Part shown: one piece after another, positions 36,929 to 45,942 of the stretch
Layout of the letters: each line of letters opens with the position of its first letter
Position numbering within the stretch: the stretch's first letter is position 1
Source of the DNA: Dryocola sp051297175
GTDB lineage: Bacteria > Pseudomonadota > Gammaproteobacteria > Enterobacterales > Enterobacteriaceae
NCBI RefSeq assembly: GCF_051297175.1
Contig: NZ_JBINNY010000001.1
Span: forward strand, 4,588,001 to 4,652,000
Length of the DNA stretch: 64,000 nt
Direction: 5' to 3'
Program-made: the position numbers and the translations under genes
Notes under the pieces: generated by a model
Seen by the model: only the letters and a program-made list of their open reading frames with translations
Database searches by the model: none
What the model was told of the DNA's origin: nothing

Positions 36929-37147
36929 ATGCAACAAAAATCGACCGAACAACGTCTGGAAGAGCTTGAGAGTCGTCTCGCCTTCCAGGAGATAACGATA
37001 GAAGAGTTAAATCAAACGGTAACGGCGCACGAACTGGAGATGGTCAAACTGCGCGAGCATTTCCGCCTGTTGGTAGAAAAACTGAAAGCCAGCCAGCCGT
37101 CGATGATTGCGTCACAGGCCGAAGAAACGCCGCCGCCGCATTATTGA
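36929..37147 (+). CDS. slyX: SlyX family small coiled-coil protein
   Basis: The 72-residue protein (MQQKSTEQRLEELESRLAFQ) is mostly a heptad-patterned helix with a proline-rich end (EETPPPHY). Its function is unknown. It is divergent from fkpA and convergent with slyD; a bidirectional terminator separates it from slyD. Confidence 0.93.
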   Translation: MQQKSTEQRLEELESRLAFQEITIEELNQTVTAHELEMVKLREHFRLLVEKLKASQPSMIASQAEETPPPHY

Positions 37148-37161
37148 TGCTCCAATAAAAG

Positions 37162-37190
37162 AAAAGGCGTGTCTCAGACACGCCTTTTTT
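37162..37190. terminator. Bidirectional terminator between slyX and slyD
   Basis: AGGCGTGTCT (37165-37174) and AGACACGCCT (37176-37185) are complementary (realistic loop CTCAG), with four A residues before and six T residues after, so it can terminate both strands. Confidence 0.88.
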
Positions 37191-37202
37191 ATCGCTTCAA
37201 GC

Positions 37203-37787
37203 TTAGTGGCAGCCGCAGCCGCCGTTACCGCCGCAACCACCTTTACCGTGGTCATGGTCGTGATCGTGGCCGTGACCACCGCAGCAGCCGTCACCATGGT
37301 CGTGATCGTGGTGATGATCGTGCTCACCGTGAACGTGGCCGTGAGCCAGTTCTTCAGCGGTTGCTTCACGAATTGCGATAACTTCAACGTTGAAGTTCAG
37401 ATTCTGGCCAGCCAGCATGTGGTTACCGTCAACCACAACGTGCTCGTCTTCAACTTCGGTGATTTCAACCGGGACCGGGCCCTGGTCAGTTTCAGCCATG
37501 AAGCGCATGCCAACCTGAAGTTCATCAACGCCCATGAAGACGTCTTTCGGTACGCGCTGCACCAGGTTTTCGTCATACTGACCGTAAGCGTCGTTAGCAC
37601 CAACGGATACGTCAAACTTATCGCCAACTACGTGACCTTCCAGCGCTGTTTCCAGGCCAGTGATCAGGGAACCGTGACCATGCAGGTAGTCCAGCGGCGC
37701 ACTCACCGGAGACTCATCAACCAACACACCGTCTTCTGTACGTACCTGGTAGGCCAGGCTGACCACCAGGTCTTTTGCTACTTTCAT
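37203..37787 (-). CDS. slyD: FKBP-type isomerase and nickel metallochaperone SlyD
   Basis: The 194-residue protein has an FKBP domain (1 to about 69 and 130-150) with the inserted chaperone flap between, then a C-terminal tail rich in His, Cys and Gly (HDHHHDHDHGDGCCGG and GGCGGNGGCGCH) that binds nickel and zinc. SlyD helps prolyl folding in the cytoplasm and supplies nickel to hydrogenase maturation. Confidence 0.97.
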   Translation of the reverse strand: MKVAKDLVVSLAYQVRTEDGVLVDESPVSAPLDYLHGHGSLITGLETALEGHVVGDKFDVSVGANDAYGQYDENLVQRVPKDVFMGVDELQVGMRFMAETDQGPVPVEITEVEDEHVVVDGNHMLAGQNLNFNVEVIAIREATAEELAHGHVHGEHDHHHDHDHGDGCCGGHGHDHDHDHGKGGCGGNGGCGCH

Positions 37788-37886
37788 GATATCTCCTGAG
37801 CGAGCGTGGGGAAAAAAACTGGCGACGATTGTAGCGGAATTCTACGCCGCTGTACCCTTAAGCTTAAAAAAACTCGGGGGATCTCG

Positions 37887-38087
37887 CTAGTCGGGATGGA
37901 AAATGCCGATCACCTGCTCTTGTTCACGCACGTGCTCGCGAGCCTGTTTATCCGCTTCTCGCATCTGGTGCCCACACTTAACGCACTCAACGATATCAAT
38001 ATTATTCTCGCGCCACATCGCCAGAGAATCCTGCGCCTGGCAATGAGGGCATACCGCCCCGGCAATAAAACGTTTGCGCACTGACAT
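37887..38087 (-). CDS. yheV: YheV family zinc-ribbon protein
   Basis: The 66-residue protein (MSVRKRFIAGAVCPHCQAQD) has two CxxC pairs (CPHC and CVKC), a likely zinc ribbon. The chosen ATG has AAGGTGAA 8 bases upstream; the longer frame would begin with a GTG inside that ribosome-binding site. It follows kefB by 12 bp. Function unknown. Confidence 0.92.
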   Translation of the reverse strand: MSVRKRFIAGAVCPHCQAQDSLAMWRENNIDIVECVKCGHQMREADKQAREHVREQEQVIGIFHPD

Positions 38088-38099
38088 TGGCTTCACCTT

Positions 38100-39905
38100 C
38101 TATTCAAATTCGTCCCAGCCATCAAGCTGGCGACGCTCTTGTTGCATTTCACGTTCGAAAATCTCTTCCAGCTCCCGCCGCGCCTCTTTCACCCTGGAAA
38201 TTTGCGCGGTATCGGTGTGGATTGGCATAAGTTCACGCAGCATACGCATATCCAGACGTCTGAAGTGCAACTGGGCACGGTGCGCCTGATGCGGATGCAT
38301 ACCGAGCGTCATCAGCGCCTTGCGCCCTAACTCCAGCGCGCTGGAGAAAGTCTCGCGCGAGAACTGCTTTACGCCCGCCTGCAAAAGCTCGTGCGCTTCC
38401 ACACGCCCACGGGCTCGCGCCAGGATCGACAAATGTGGAAAGTGTTGTTGACACAAATGCACGATTTTCAACGTATCTTCCGGCTCGTTACAGGTAATAA
38501 CGATGGATTTCGCCTCTTCAGCCCCCGCCGAGCGCAGCAGCTCAAGCTCGGTCGCGTCGCCGTAGTAAACCTTGTAGCCGTACTTACGCATCAGGCTAAC
38601 CGAGCTGATGTCGCGTTCCAGAACCGTAATGCGCATTTTATTCGCCATCAGCAGACGGCCAATCACCTGCCCAAAACGCCCGAAGCCCACGATAATCACC
38701 TGCGGATGATCGTCTTCCACATACGGCTTCTCGTCCATCTCTTCATCGCTGTTAAAACGCCGCGCGAGGATTGCATCCACGCCCTTCATTAATAGCGGCG
38801 TGGTCATCATCGACAGCGTCACGGTGACCAACAGCAGCGGCATCTGGTCGCCATGAAACAGCTTTTGCGACGAGGCGAGCGAAAAGAGCACGAAGGCGAA
38901 TTCGCCGCTCTGGCTGAGCACGCCGGAAAACTGTAGCCGCTCGGAGCTGCGCATGCCGTAAACGTGCGAGATGCCGTACAGCACGGCGAACTTCACGGCC
39001 ACCAGCGCAATAACGCCGAAAATCACAAAAAGTAAATGGGTATAGAGCACGCCCAGATTCAGCGCCATACCCACCGAAATAAAGAACAGGCCCAGCAGCA
39101 ATCCCTTAAAGGGATCGATAGCGATTTCCAGCTCGTGGCGGTACTCGCTTTCCGCCAGCAGCACGCCTGCGATAAAGGTTCCCAGCGCCATGGAAAGCCC
39201 CAGCGCATCCATGAACAGCGCGGAGCCCAGCACCAGCAGCAGCGCCGCCGCCGTAAACACCTCGCGCACGCCCGAACCGGCGATAAACCGGAACAGTGGC
39301 CGCAAAAGATAACGCCCGCCAATCAGCATGCCCGCAAACGCCAGCACCTTGAAGCCGACTTTTATCCAGTCCGTATGACCCTCGTCATTGCCTGCAAGCA
39401 GCGGAACCAGAGCAAGCGCAGGAATAACCGCCAGGTCCTGAAACAGCAGAACGGAAAAGCCGAGCTGCCCCGCTTCGTTGCGGTTCATGCCCTTGTCGCG
39501 CATCAACTGCAATGCCATCGCCGTTGAGGACATCGCCAGCCCAATACCGCCAATCACCGCCGCCTGCCAGGAAAACTTCGTCAGGATGAGAAGCCCCGCA
39601 AGAATGGCCGCGCTGAGAAGAACCTGCGCCGCGCCGACGCCAAAAATAGAGCGTCTAAGCTCCCAAAGCTTTGCCGGATTCAGCTCAAGCCCGATGATAA
39701 ACATCAGGAAAACCACGCCCAGCTCGGAAAAATGCAGGATCTCGTCCACGTCGCTAATAAAGGCCAGGCCCCACGGGCCGATGGCAATACCCGCCAGCAA
39801 ATAGCCAAGCACCGCGCCGATGCCCAGCCTGGCGGCAATCGGCACCGCGACCACCGCCGCAAACAGGAACAGCACGCCGGCGAGCAGCAAATCAGAACCT
39901 TCCAT
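38100..39905 (-). CDS. kefB: Glutathione-gated potassium/proton antiporter KefB
   Basis: The 601-residue protein has a CPA2-type membrane domain of about 12 helices and a C-terminal RCK/KTN NAD-binding domain (VIIVGFGRFGQVIGRLLMAN). Glutathione keeps it closed and electrophile-glutathione adducts open it, acidifying the cytoplasm. The start MEGSDLLLAGVLF is preferred over a 12-codon longer form by homology and by the one-base overlap with the kefG stop (TGATG). Confidence 0.95.
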   Translation of the reverse strand: MEGSDLLLAGVLFLFAAVVAVPIAARLGIGAVLGYLLAGIAIGPWGLAFISDVDEILHFSELGVVFLMFIIGLELNPAKLWELRRSIFGVGAAQVLLSAAILAGLLILTKFSWQAAVIGGIGLAMSSTAMALQLMRDKGMNRNEAGQLGFSVLLFQDLAVIPALALVPLLAGNDEGHTDWIKVGFKVLAFAGMLIGGRYLLRPLFRFIAGSGVREVFTAAALLLVLGSALFMDALGLSMALGTFIAGVLLAESEYRHELEIAIDPFKGLLLGLFFISVGMALNLGVLYTHLLFVIFGVIALVAVKFAVLYGISHVYGMRSSERLQFSGVLSQSGEFAFVLFSLASSQKLFHGDQMPLLLVTVTLSMMTTPLLMKGVDAILARRFNSDEEMDEKPYVEDDHPQVIIVGFGRFGQVIGRLLMANKMRITVLERDISSVSLMRKYGYKVYYGDATELELLRSAGAEEAKSIVITCNEPEDTLKIVHLCQQHFPHLSILARARGRVEAHELLQAGVKQFSRETFSSALELGRKALMTLGMHPHQAHRAQLHFRRLDMRMLRELMPIHTDTAQISRVKEARRELEEIFEREMQQERRQLDGWDEFE

Positions 39906-40459
39906 CAGCGTCCTCCCGGCGGTAACGGTGAAGCGAGCCATTCGCCATAGGCTTTGGCGTGGCTTGCCAGCTCAAGGGGAGACTGCCGACGCGCCCAGTA
40001 AACGATAATCGGGTTCATCCAGTGCATGCGGCACATGGCCGCCGTTAGCTCAAAGGGCCGAAGAATATCGGTCAGCGGGAAACGGTTAAAACCATCGTGG
40101 CGATACGCACCCTCCGGCTCGCCGGTGGTGATAACGCTACGCCAGTACTTTCCCGCGAGAGCCGTGCCTCCGACGCCGCTGGCAAAGCCACGGCTTAACA
40201 CGCGGTCGAGCCACTCTTTAAGTAGCGCCGGGCAGCTATAGGTATAAAGCGGGTGTTGGAAGACGATGACATCGTGCTCGAGCAGTAATGCCTGTTCGTG
40301 GTAAATATCGATAAAAAAGTCGGGATAGTGCGCATAAAGATCGTGCACGGTGACATTTTCAAGCTGCTGAGCCGGTTGGAGCAAAACCCGGTTCGCGACC
40401 GAGTCCTGTGATTCCGGATGGGCATACAGCAGCAAAACTTTCGGCGGCTGCGACATCAT
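39905..40459 (-). CDS. kefG: KefB ancillary quinone-oxidoreductase-like protein KefG
   Basis: The 184-residue flavodoxin-fold protein (MMSQPPKVLLLYAHPESQDS) contains HPLYTYSCPALLKEWLDRV, shared with the NQO1-like family. KefG is required for full KefB activity. An in-frame ATG 7 codons upstream (40480) is less likely. It is translationally coupled to kefB by the one-base overlap. Confidence 0.94.
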   Translation of the reverse strand: MMSQPPKVLLLYAHPESQDSVANRVLLQPAQQLENVTVHDLYAHYPDFFIDIYHEQALLLEHDVIVFQHPLYTYSCPALLKEWLDRVLSRGFASGVGGTALAGKYWRSVITTGEPEGAYRHDGFNRFPLTDILRPFELTAAMCRMHWMNPIIVYWARRQSPLELASHAKAYGEWLASPLPPGGR

Positions 40460-40581
40460 TACCCTCCAGGGCGTCGTCATAGTGATTTTTTTGGGCTACC
40501 ATGCAGCCCGACGCGGTGCCCTAAGCATCACGTTACCTTAATATAATGACAATTTAACATACTCTGAACATACGGCGCTTT

Positions 40582-42486
40582 ATGATTGTTTTCTCCTCGT
40601 TACAAATTCGTCGCGGCACCCGCGTTCTGTTGGATAACGCCACCGCCACCATTAACCCAGGCCAGAAAGTCGGTCTCGTGGGTAAAAACGGCTGCGGAAA
40701 ATCCACGCTGCTGGCGCTATTAAAGAACGAGATAAGCGCCGATGGCGGCAGTATGACCTTCCCGGCTAACTGGGCGCTGGCCTGGGTTAACCAGGAAACC
40801 CCGGCGCTTGAAATGCCGGCCATTGAATACGTGATCGACGGCGATCGTGAATTCCGCCAGCTTGAGACCGAACTCGCGCAGGCCAACGAACGCAACGACG
40901 GGCACGCCATCGCGCTCGTTCACGGCAAGCTTGATGCGGTCGACGCGTGGACTATCCGCTCCCGCGCCTCAAGCCTGCTGCACGGGCTGGGCTTTAGCAA
41001 CGAACAGCTTGAACGCCCGGTCAGCGACTTCTCCGGCGGCTGGCGTATGCGTCTCAACCTTGCGCAGGCGCTGATCTGCCGTTCGGACCTCCTGCTGCTT
41101 GATGAACCGACCAACCACCTGGACCTGGACGCGGTGATCTGGCTGGAACGCTGGCTGAAGAACTATCCCGGCACGCTGATCCTTATCTCGCACGACCGTG
41201 ACTTCCTCGATCCGGTGGTCGGCAAAATCATTCATATCGAACAGCAAAGCATGTTCGAGTACACCGGCAACTACTCCTCGTTCGAAGGACAGCGCGCGAC
41301 GCGCCTCGCCCAGCAGCAGTCGATGTATGAAAGCCAGCAGGAACGCGTGGCGCATCTGCAAAGCTTTATCGACCGCTTCAAAGCAAAAGCCTCCAAGGCG
41401 AAGCAGGCACAAAGCCGCGTCAAAATGCTCGAACGCATGGAGCTGATTGCCCCGGCGCACGTCGATAACCCGTTCCACTTTAGCTTCCGCGCGCCGGAAA
41501 GCCTGCCGAACCCGCTGCTGCGTATGGAAAAGGTCAGCGCGGGCTACGGCGATCGCGTGATACTCAACTCCATCAAGCTGAACCTGGTGCCCGGATCGCG
41601 CATTGGCCTTTTGGGCCGCAACGGCGCGGGTAAATCCACCTTAATCAAGCTGCTGGCCGGTGAACTGGCCCCGCTGCAGGGGGATATTGGCCTCGCAAAA
41701 GGCATCAAGCTTGGCTACTTCGCCCAGCATCAGCTCGAATACCTTCGCGCGGATGAATCGCCGCTTCAGCACCTGGCGCGCATTGCGCCGAAAGAGCTGG
41801 AACAGCAGCTGCGCGATTATCTCGGCGGCTTTGGCTTCCAGGGCGATAAGGTCACCGAGCAAACGGCGCGCTTCTCCGGCGGCGAAAAAGCCCGCCTGGT
41901 GCTGGCGCTCGTCGTCTGGCAGCGCCCTAACCTGCTGCTGCTCGATGAACCCACCAACCACCTGGATCTCGACATGCGTCAGGCGCTGACCGAAGCGCTG
42001 ATTGATTTCGAAGGCGCGCTGGTCGTGGTTTCGCACGACCGTCATCTGCTGCGTTCCACCACCGACGATCTCTACCTTGTCCACGATCAGAAGGTCGAAG
42101 CCTTCGACGGCGATCTGGAAGACTACCAGCAGTGGCTCAGCGACCTGCAAAAGCAGGACAACCAGCAGGAAGACGGCGCGAAAGACAACGTCAACAGCGC
42201 GCAGGCGCGTAAAGACCAGAAGCGCCGCGAAGCAGAGCTGCGCACGCAAACCCAGCCGCTGCGTAAACAAATCACCCAGCTTGAAAAGCAGATGGAAAAG
42301 CTGAACGCGCAGCTTGCTGAAGTTGAAGAGAAGCTGGCTGACAGCGCCATTTACGATCAAAGCCGCAAAGCTGAGATGACCGAATGCCTGCAAACCCAGG
42401 TGAAGGTGAAATCGGCGCTGGAAGAGTGTGAAATGGAGTGGCTGGACGCGCACGAACAGCTTGAGCAAATGATGCAGTCCGAATAA
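40582..42486 (+). CDS. yheS: ABC-F family ATPase YheS
   Basis: The 634-residue protein has two ABC cassettes: Walker A GKNGCGKST (34-42) with signature SDFSGGWRMRL, and Walker A GRNGAGKST (about 345) with signature FSGGEKARL. A P-site tRNA-interaction linker lies between (KAKASKAKQAQSRVKMLERM), and a C-terminal coiled coil follows. ABC-F proteins bind the ribosomal E site and modulate elongation. It is divergent from kefG. Confidence 0.95.
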   Translation: MIVFSSLQIRRGTRVLLDNATATINPGQKVGLVGKNGCGKSTLLALLKNEISADGGSMTFPANWALAWVNQETPALEMPAIEYVIDGDREFRQLETELAQANERNDGHAIALVHGKLDAVDAWTIRSRASSLLHGLGFSNEQLERPVSDFSGGWRMRLNLAQALICRSDLLLLDEPTNHLDLDAVIWLERWLKNYPGTLILISHDRDFLDPVVGKIIHIEQQSMFEYTGNYSSFEGQRATRLAQQQSMYESQQERVAHLQSFIDRFKAKASKAKQAQSRVKMLERMELIAPAHVDNPFHFSFRAPESLPNPLLRMEKVSAGYGDRVILNSIKLNLVPGSRIGLLGRNGAGKSTLIKLLAGELAPLQGDIGLAKGIKLGYFAQHQLEYLRADESPLQHLARIAPKELEQQLRDYLGGFGFQGDKVTEQTARFSGGEKARLVLALVVWQRPNLLLLDEPTNHLDLDMRQALTEALIDFEGALVVVSHDRHLLRSTTDDLYLVHDQKVEAFDGDLEDYQQWLSDLQKQDNQQEDGAKDNVNSAQARKDQKRREAELRTQTQPLRKQITQLEKQMEKLNAQLAEVEEKLADSAIYDQSRKAEMTECLQTQVKVKSALEECEMEWLDAHEQLEQMMQSE

Positions 42487-42489
42487 CGC

Positions 42490-42625
42490 CATCCGACATT
42501 TTTGGTGGATAGCGCTAACGCTTATCCACCCTACGATTCGCGAATAGGTCGGGTAAGGCGCTATCGCTTATCTTCGCTACGGTTCGCATGTAGGTCGGGT
42601 AAGGCGTAAGCCGCCACCCGACAAA
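42490..42625. repeat. Cluster of REP-type palindromes after yheS
   Basis: At least two imperfect palindromes are visible: GGTGGAT...ATCCACC arms at 42504-42510/42524-42530 and GTCGGGT...ACCCGAC arms at 42594-42600/42616-42622. A third GGTCGGGTAAGGCG copy lies between them (42547-42560). They separate convergent yheS and the LysE-type gene, the usual REP/BIME position. Confidence 0.8.
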
Positions 42626-42636
42626 TAACGCGCGGG

Positions 42637-43236
42637 CTAACGCCAGATCAGCAGCACGCAGGCGGCGGTTAGCAGGCCCATAAATACGTTAAAAATCGCC
42701 CAAGCGCGGCGGCTGCGCAGCAGCTTGCCTATCAGGCTGCCGAAGGCAATCCAGATAACGCCTGCCACAATATTCACCAGCGCAATGCCGATGCTGATTA
42801 GCACCACCGAATGCAGATACTGTGAACCCGCAAGGCTGAAGCTCGCTACCGCACCCAGCGCCATGAGCCACGCTTTTGGGTTGATGACCTGAAGCAGGCC
42901 GCCCTGCCAGAAGGGAATAGGCGCAGGCGGCGGGGAATCGGTTTCTAAACGCTCGTAGCTCGCCGTACCAATTTTCCAGGCCAGCCACAAAAGATAAATG
43001 CTCCCGGCAATCTTGAGGATAAGGTGCAGGGCGGGGTAAATCAGAATCAGGCTGCCCACGCCGCAGGCCACCAGCAGCAGGATGCACTGCATGCCGAGCA
43101 TGATGCCAATCATCAGCGGCAGGCTGCGGATAAAACCGTAATTAGCCCCTGATGAGGTAAGTAACGTATTATTGGGGCCAGGGGTAATCGCTGCCACCCA
43201 AAGAAAGCCGAGCATTGAGAAAAAAAGCGTTTCCAT
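42637..43236 (-). CDS. LysE/RhtB-family exporter
   Basis: The 199-residue protein (METLFFSMLGFLWVAAITPG) has about six membrane helices and the family motif TPGPNNTLLTSSGANYG near the N-terminus, with INPKAWLMALGAV in the middle. The family exports amino acids or related small molecules; the substrate cannot be read from sequence. The GTG six codons upstream (43254) is less likely than the ATG used. It sits between yheS and yheT, which are neighbours in E. coli, so it is an insertion relative to that order. Confidence 0.88.
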   Translation of the reverse strand: METLFFSMLGFLWVAAITPGPNNTLLTSSGANYGFIRSLPLMIGIMLGMQCILLLVACGVGSLILIYPALHLILKIAGSIYLLWLAWKIGTASYERLETDSPPPAPIPFWQGGLLQVINPKAWLMALGAVASFSLAGSQYLHSVVLISIGIALVNIVAGVIWIAFGSLIGKLLRSRRAWAIFNVFMGLLTAACVLLIWR

Positions 43237-43297
43237 GAAAGGGGTGCTCCACACCCAAAGAATTGATTAGCAAACTAAATGAAACTAACAGTGTGAT

Positions 43298-44314
43298 ATG
43301 GATCAGACAAGTCCTGCAGAATTGAATTTTAATCATGATGACGGCCAGCAATTCCGCCCTATGCGCGGAATGAGTAACCCTCACCTGCAAACCATGTTGC
43401 CGCGTGTTATCCGCCGTCGAGTCAAATTTAAGCCCCACTGGCAGCGTCTTGATATGCCGGACGGGGATTTTGTCGATCTCGCGTGGAGCGAAGACCCGCG
43501 CCTGGCGGCGCATAAGCCGCGCCTGGTGGTCTTTCACGGTCTGGAAGGCAGCCTGCACAGCCCCTACGCACACGGCCTGATCGAGGCCGCGCAGAATCGC
43601 GGCTGGCTGGGCGTGGTGATGCACTTCCGGGGATGCAGCGGCGTACCAAACCGCATGAAGCGCATCTACCACTCCGGCGAAACCGAGGACGGCACCTACT
43701 TCCTCAGCTGGCTGAACCAGCGCTATGGCGAAGTGCCAACGGCGGCGGTCGGCTTCTCGCTGGGGGGCAACATGCTGGCCTGCCTGATGGCAAAACAGGG
43801 AGCGGACTGCACCCTAAAAGCCGGCGTCGTTGTCTCCGCGCCGCTGATGCTCGAGCAGTGCTGCTATCACATGGAGCAAGGCTTCTCGCGGTTCTACCAG
43901 CGCTATCTTCTCAACCTGCTGAAAAAGAACGCCGCGCGCAAGCTGCGCAGCTATCCCGGCACGCTGCCGGTGGACTTAAGGCAGCTCAAGGGCGTGCGCC
44001 GCATCCGCGAGTTTGACGATCTTATCACCTCCAAAATCCACGGCTTTGCCGACGCGCTGGACTATTATCGCCAGTGCAGCGCCATGCCGCTGCTGCCGGA
44101 CATCGCCAAGCCGACGCTCATCATCCACGCCAAAGACGATCCCTTTATGGATCACCACGTCATTCCTGATAAAGCATCGTTACCCGCAAATATTGAATAT
44201 CAGCTCACAAGCCACGGCGGACACGTCGGCTTTGTGGGCGGCACGCTGCGCAAACCGGAAATGTGGCTCGAGCAGCGTATCCCTGACTGGTTAACAAGAT
44301 ATCTGGACAACTGA
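43298..44314 (+). CDS. yheT: Alpha/beta hydrolase YheT
   Basis: The 338-residue protein has the alpha/beta-hydrolase fold with nucleophile elbow GFSLGGNMLA, an upstream VVFHGLEGSLHSPYAHG oxyanion region and a late HAKDDPFMDHHV acid segment and GGHVGF histidine. It is related to the ABHD1/3 group. Substrate unknown. It is 1 bp ahead of yheU. Confidence 0.93.
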   Translation: MDQTSPAELNFNHDDGQQFRPMRGMSNPHLQTMLPRVIRRRVKFKPHWQRLDMPDGDFVDLAWSEDPRLAAHKPRLVVFHGLEGSLHSPYAHGLIEAAQNRGWLGVVMHFRGCSGVPNRMKRIYHSGETEDGTYFLSWLNQRYGEVPTAAVGFSLGGNMLACLMAKQGADCTLKAGVVVSAPLMLEQCCYHMEQGFSRFYQRYLLNLLKKNAARKLRSYPGTLPVDLRQLKGVRRIREFDDLITSKIHGFADALDYYRQCSAMPLLPDIAKPTLIIHAKDDPFMDHHVIPDKASLPANIEYQLTSHGGHVGFVGGTLRKPEMWLEQRIPDWLTRYLDN

Positions 44315-44315
44315 G

Positions 44316-44534
44316 ATGATTATTCCCTGGCAAGACATTGACGCCGAGACCCTCGACAATCTCATCGAATCCTTTGTATTACGCGAAGGTACAGATTATG
44401 GTGAACAAGAGCGCTCGCTGTCGCAGAAGGTTGCCGACGTGAAGCGACAGCTACAAAGCGGCGAAGCGGTGCTGGTGTGGTCAGAGCTGCATGAGACGGT
44501 AAATATCATGCCTCGCGGGCAGTTTCGCGGCTAA
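44316..44534 (+). CDS. yheU: YheU family protein (UPF0270)
   Basis: The 72-residue protein (MIIPWQDIDAETLDNLIESF) is an acidic small helical protein of the UPF0270 family, with the conserved REGTDYG segment and the end VNIMPRGQFRG. Function unknown. It is probably co-transcribed with yheT. Confidence 0.92.
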   Translation: MIIPWQDIDAETLDNLIESFVLREGTDYGEQERSLSQKVADVKRQLQSGEAVLVWSELHETVNIMPRGQFRG

Positions 44535-44568
44535 TCTAAAGCAATAAAATCATCTTCAGGCCCTTCGT

Positions 44569-44599
44569 CGGGTGGATACGTGCATTCGCCATCCACCCG
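44569..44599. repeat. REP-type palindrome between yheU and prkB
   Basis: CGGGTGGAT (44569-44577) and ATCCACCCG (44591-44599) are perfect 9-bp arms around a 13-base loop. It lies in the 105-bp gap between yheU and prkB. Confidence 0.78.
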
Positions 44600-44639
44600 C
44601 TGTGACAGTCCCTTCGAATATCCATGGAGTTGTTGCCTT

Positions 44640-45509
44640 ATGTCAGCCAAACATCCGGTTATTGCCGTCACGGGTTCCAGCGGTGCAGGAACGACCACCA
44701 CAAGCCTTGCGTTTCGTAAGATATTTCAACAGCTCAACCTGCGCGCCGCCGAAGTCGAAGGCGACAGCTTCCATCGCTATACCCGCCCAGAAATGGACAT
44801 GGCGATTCGTAAAGCGCGCGACCTGGGCCGTCACATCAGCTATTTCGGGCCAGAGGCCAATGACTTCGGGCTGCTCGAGCAGACGTTTGCCGAATACGGG
44901 CGCAGCGGCCAGGGGAAATCCCGCAAGTATCTCCACACCTATGACGAAGCCGTGCCGTGGAACCAAATCCCCGGGACTTTCACGCCCTGGCAGCCGCTGC
45001 CTGAACCTACAGACGTGCTGTTTTACGAAGGGCTGCACGGCGGTGTGGTCACCCCGCAGCACGACGTAGCCAACTATGTGGATTTGCTGGTCGGCGTGGT
45101 GCCCATCGTTAACCTGGAGTGGATTCAGAAGCTGGTGCGCGACACCAGCGAACGCGGCCATTCACGGGAGGCGGTGATGGATTCCGTGGTCAGATCGATG
45201 GATGACTACATCAACTTTATTACGCCGCAGTTTTCCCGCACCCATATCAACTTCCAGCGCGTCCCGACGGTAGACACCTCTAACCCGTTTGCCGCGCGCG
45301 GCATTCCGTCGCTGGACGAAAGCTTCGTTGTGATTCACTTCCGCGGGCTGGATAACATCGACTTCCCGTACCTGCTGGCGATGCTGCAAGGCTCTTTCAT
45401 TTCACACATCAATACGTTGGTGGTGCCGGGGGGCAAAATGGGGCTGGCAATGGAGCTGATAATGACGCCGCTGGTGCAACGGCTGGCGGAAGGCAGAAAA
45501 GTCGTTTAG
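44640..45509 (+). CDS. prkB: Phosphoribulokinase-like protein PrkB
   Basis: The 289-residue protein (MSAKHPVIAVTGSSGAGTTT) has a P-loop at about 12-20 and the PRK/uridine kinase fold (VEGDSFHRYTRPEMD, LFYEGLHGG). The true substrate in enterobacteria, which have no Calvin cycle, is not established. The open frame extends 20 codons upstream through the REP element; homology and a GGAG site support 44640. Confidence 0.93.
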   Translation: MSAKHPVIAVTGSSGAGTTTTSLAFRKIFQQLNLRAAEVEGDSFHRYTRPEMDMAIRKARDLGRHISYFGPEANDFGLLEQTFAEYGRSGQGKSRKYLHTYDEAVPWNQIPGTFTPWQPLPEPTDVLFYEGLHGGVVTPQHDVANYVDLLVGVVPIVNLEWIQKLVRDTSERGHSREAVMDSVVRSMDDYINFITPQFSRTHINFQRVPTVDTSNPFAARGIPSLDESFVVIHFRGLDNIDFPYLLAMLQGSFISHINTLVVPGGKMGLAMELIMTPLVQRLAEGRKVV

Positions 45510-45537
45510 GGCGGCAAAATACCGCCCAGGACACGTA

Positions 45538-45942
45538 TTACAGTTCAATCACTTCATAGCTGTGCGTGATGTTTGCGGCTTTCTCAAGCATCAACGCCAC
45601 CGAGCAATACTTCTCCGCCGACAGGTCGACGGCGCGGGACACGGCATTGTCCTTCAGATCTTTGCCGGTCACGATGAAATGCAGATTGATGTGGGTGAAC
45701 AGGCGCGGCGCTTCTTCGCGGCGCTCGGAGGTCAGCTTCACTTCGCAATCCGTCACGTTATGGCGGCCTTTTTGCAAAATAGACACCACATCAATGGCGC
45801 TACAGCCGCCGACCGACATCAGGACCATCTCCATCGGGCTGGGTGCTTTATCGCCTGAATTTCCGTCCATCAGGATCTGGTGACCCGACGCCGATTCGCC
45901 CAGGAAAGTTAACCCCTCAACCCATTTAACTCGTGCCTGCAT
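45538..45942 (-). CDS. yhfA: OsmC-family protein YhfA
   Basis: The 134-residue protein (MQARVKWVEGLTFLGESASG) has the two OsmC-type cysteines C47 (SVGGCSAID) and C113 (EKYCSVAL), which in the family reduce organic hydroperoxides. Its physiological role is not settled. AGGAGTAAGC precedes the start; a 35-codon extension upstream is not supported. It is divergent from crp. Confidence 0.93.
   Translation of the reverse strand: MQARVKWVEGLTFLGESASGHQILMDGNSGDKAPSPMEMVLMSVGGCSAIDVVSILQKGRHNVTDCEVKLTSERREEAPRLFTHINLHFIVTGKDLKDNAVSRAVDLSAEKYCSVALMLEKAANITHSYEVIEL

Noticed and set aside
37203..37330. Repetitive GTGATCGTGG-type sequence that might be a tandem repeat or CRISPR remnant
   Set aside because: It is the His/Asp/Gly-rich metal-binding tail of slyD; the repeat is at codon level and there are no spacers.
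44580..44639. Upstream start for prkB
   Set aside because: The extension translates a REP palindrome; homology and a ribosome-binding site favour 44640.
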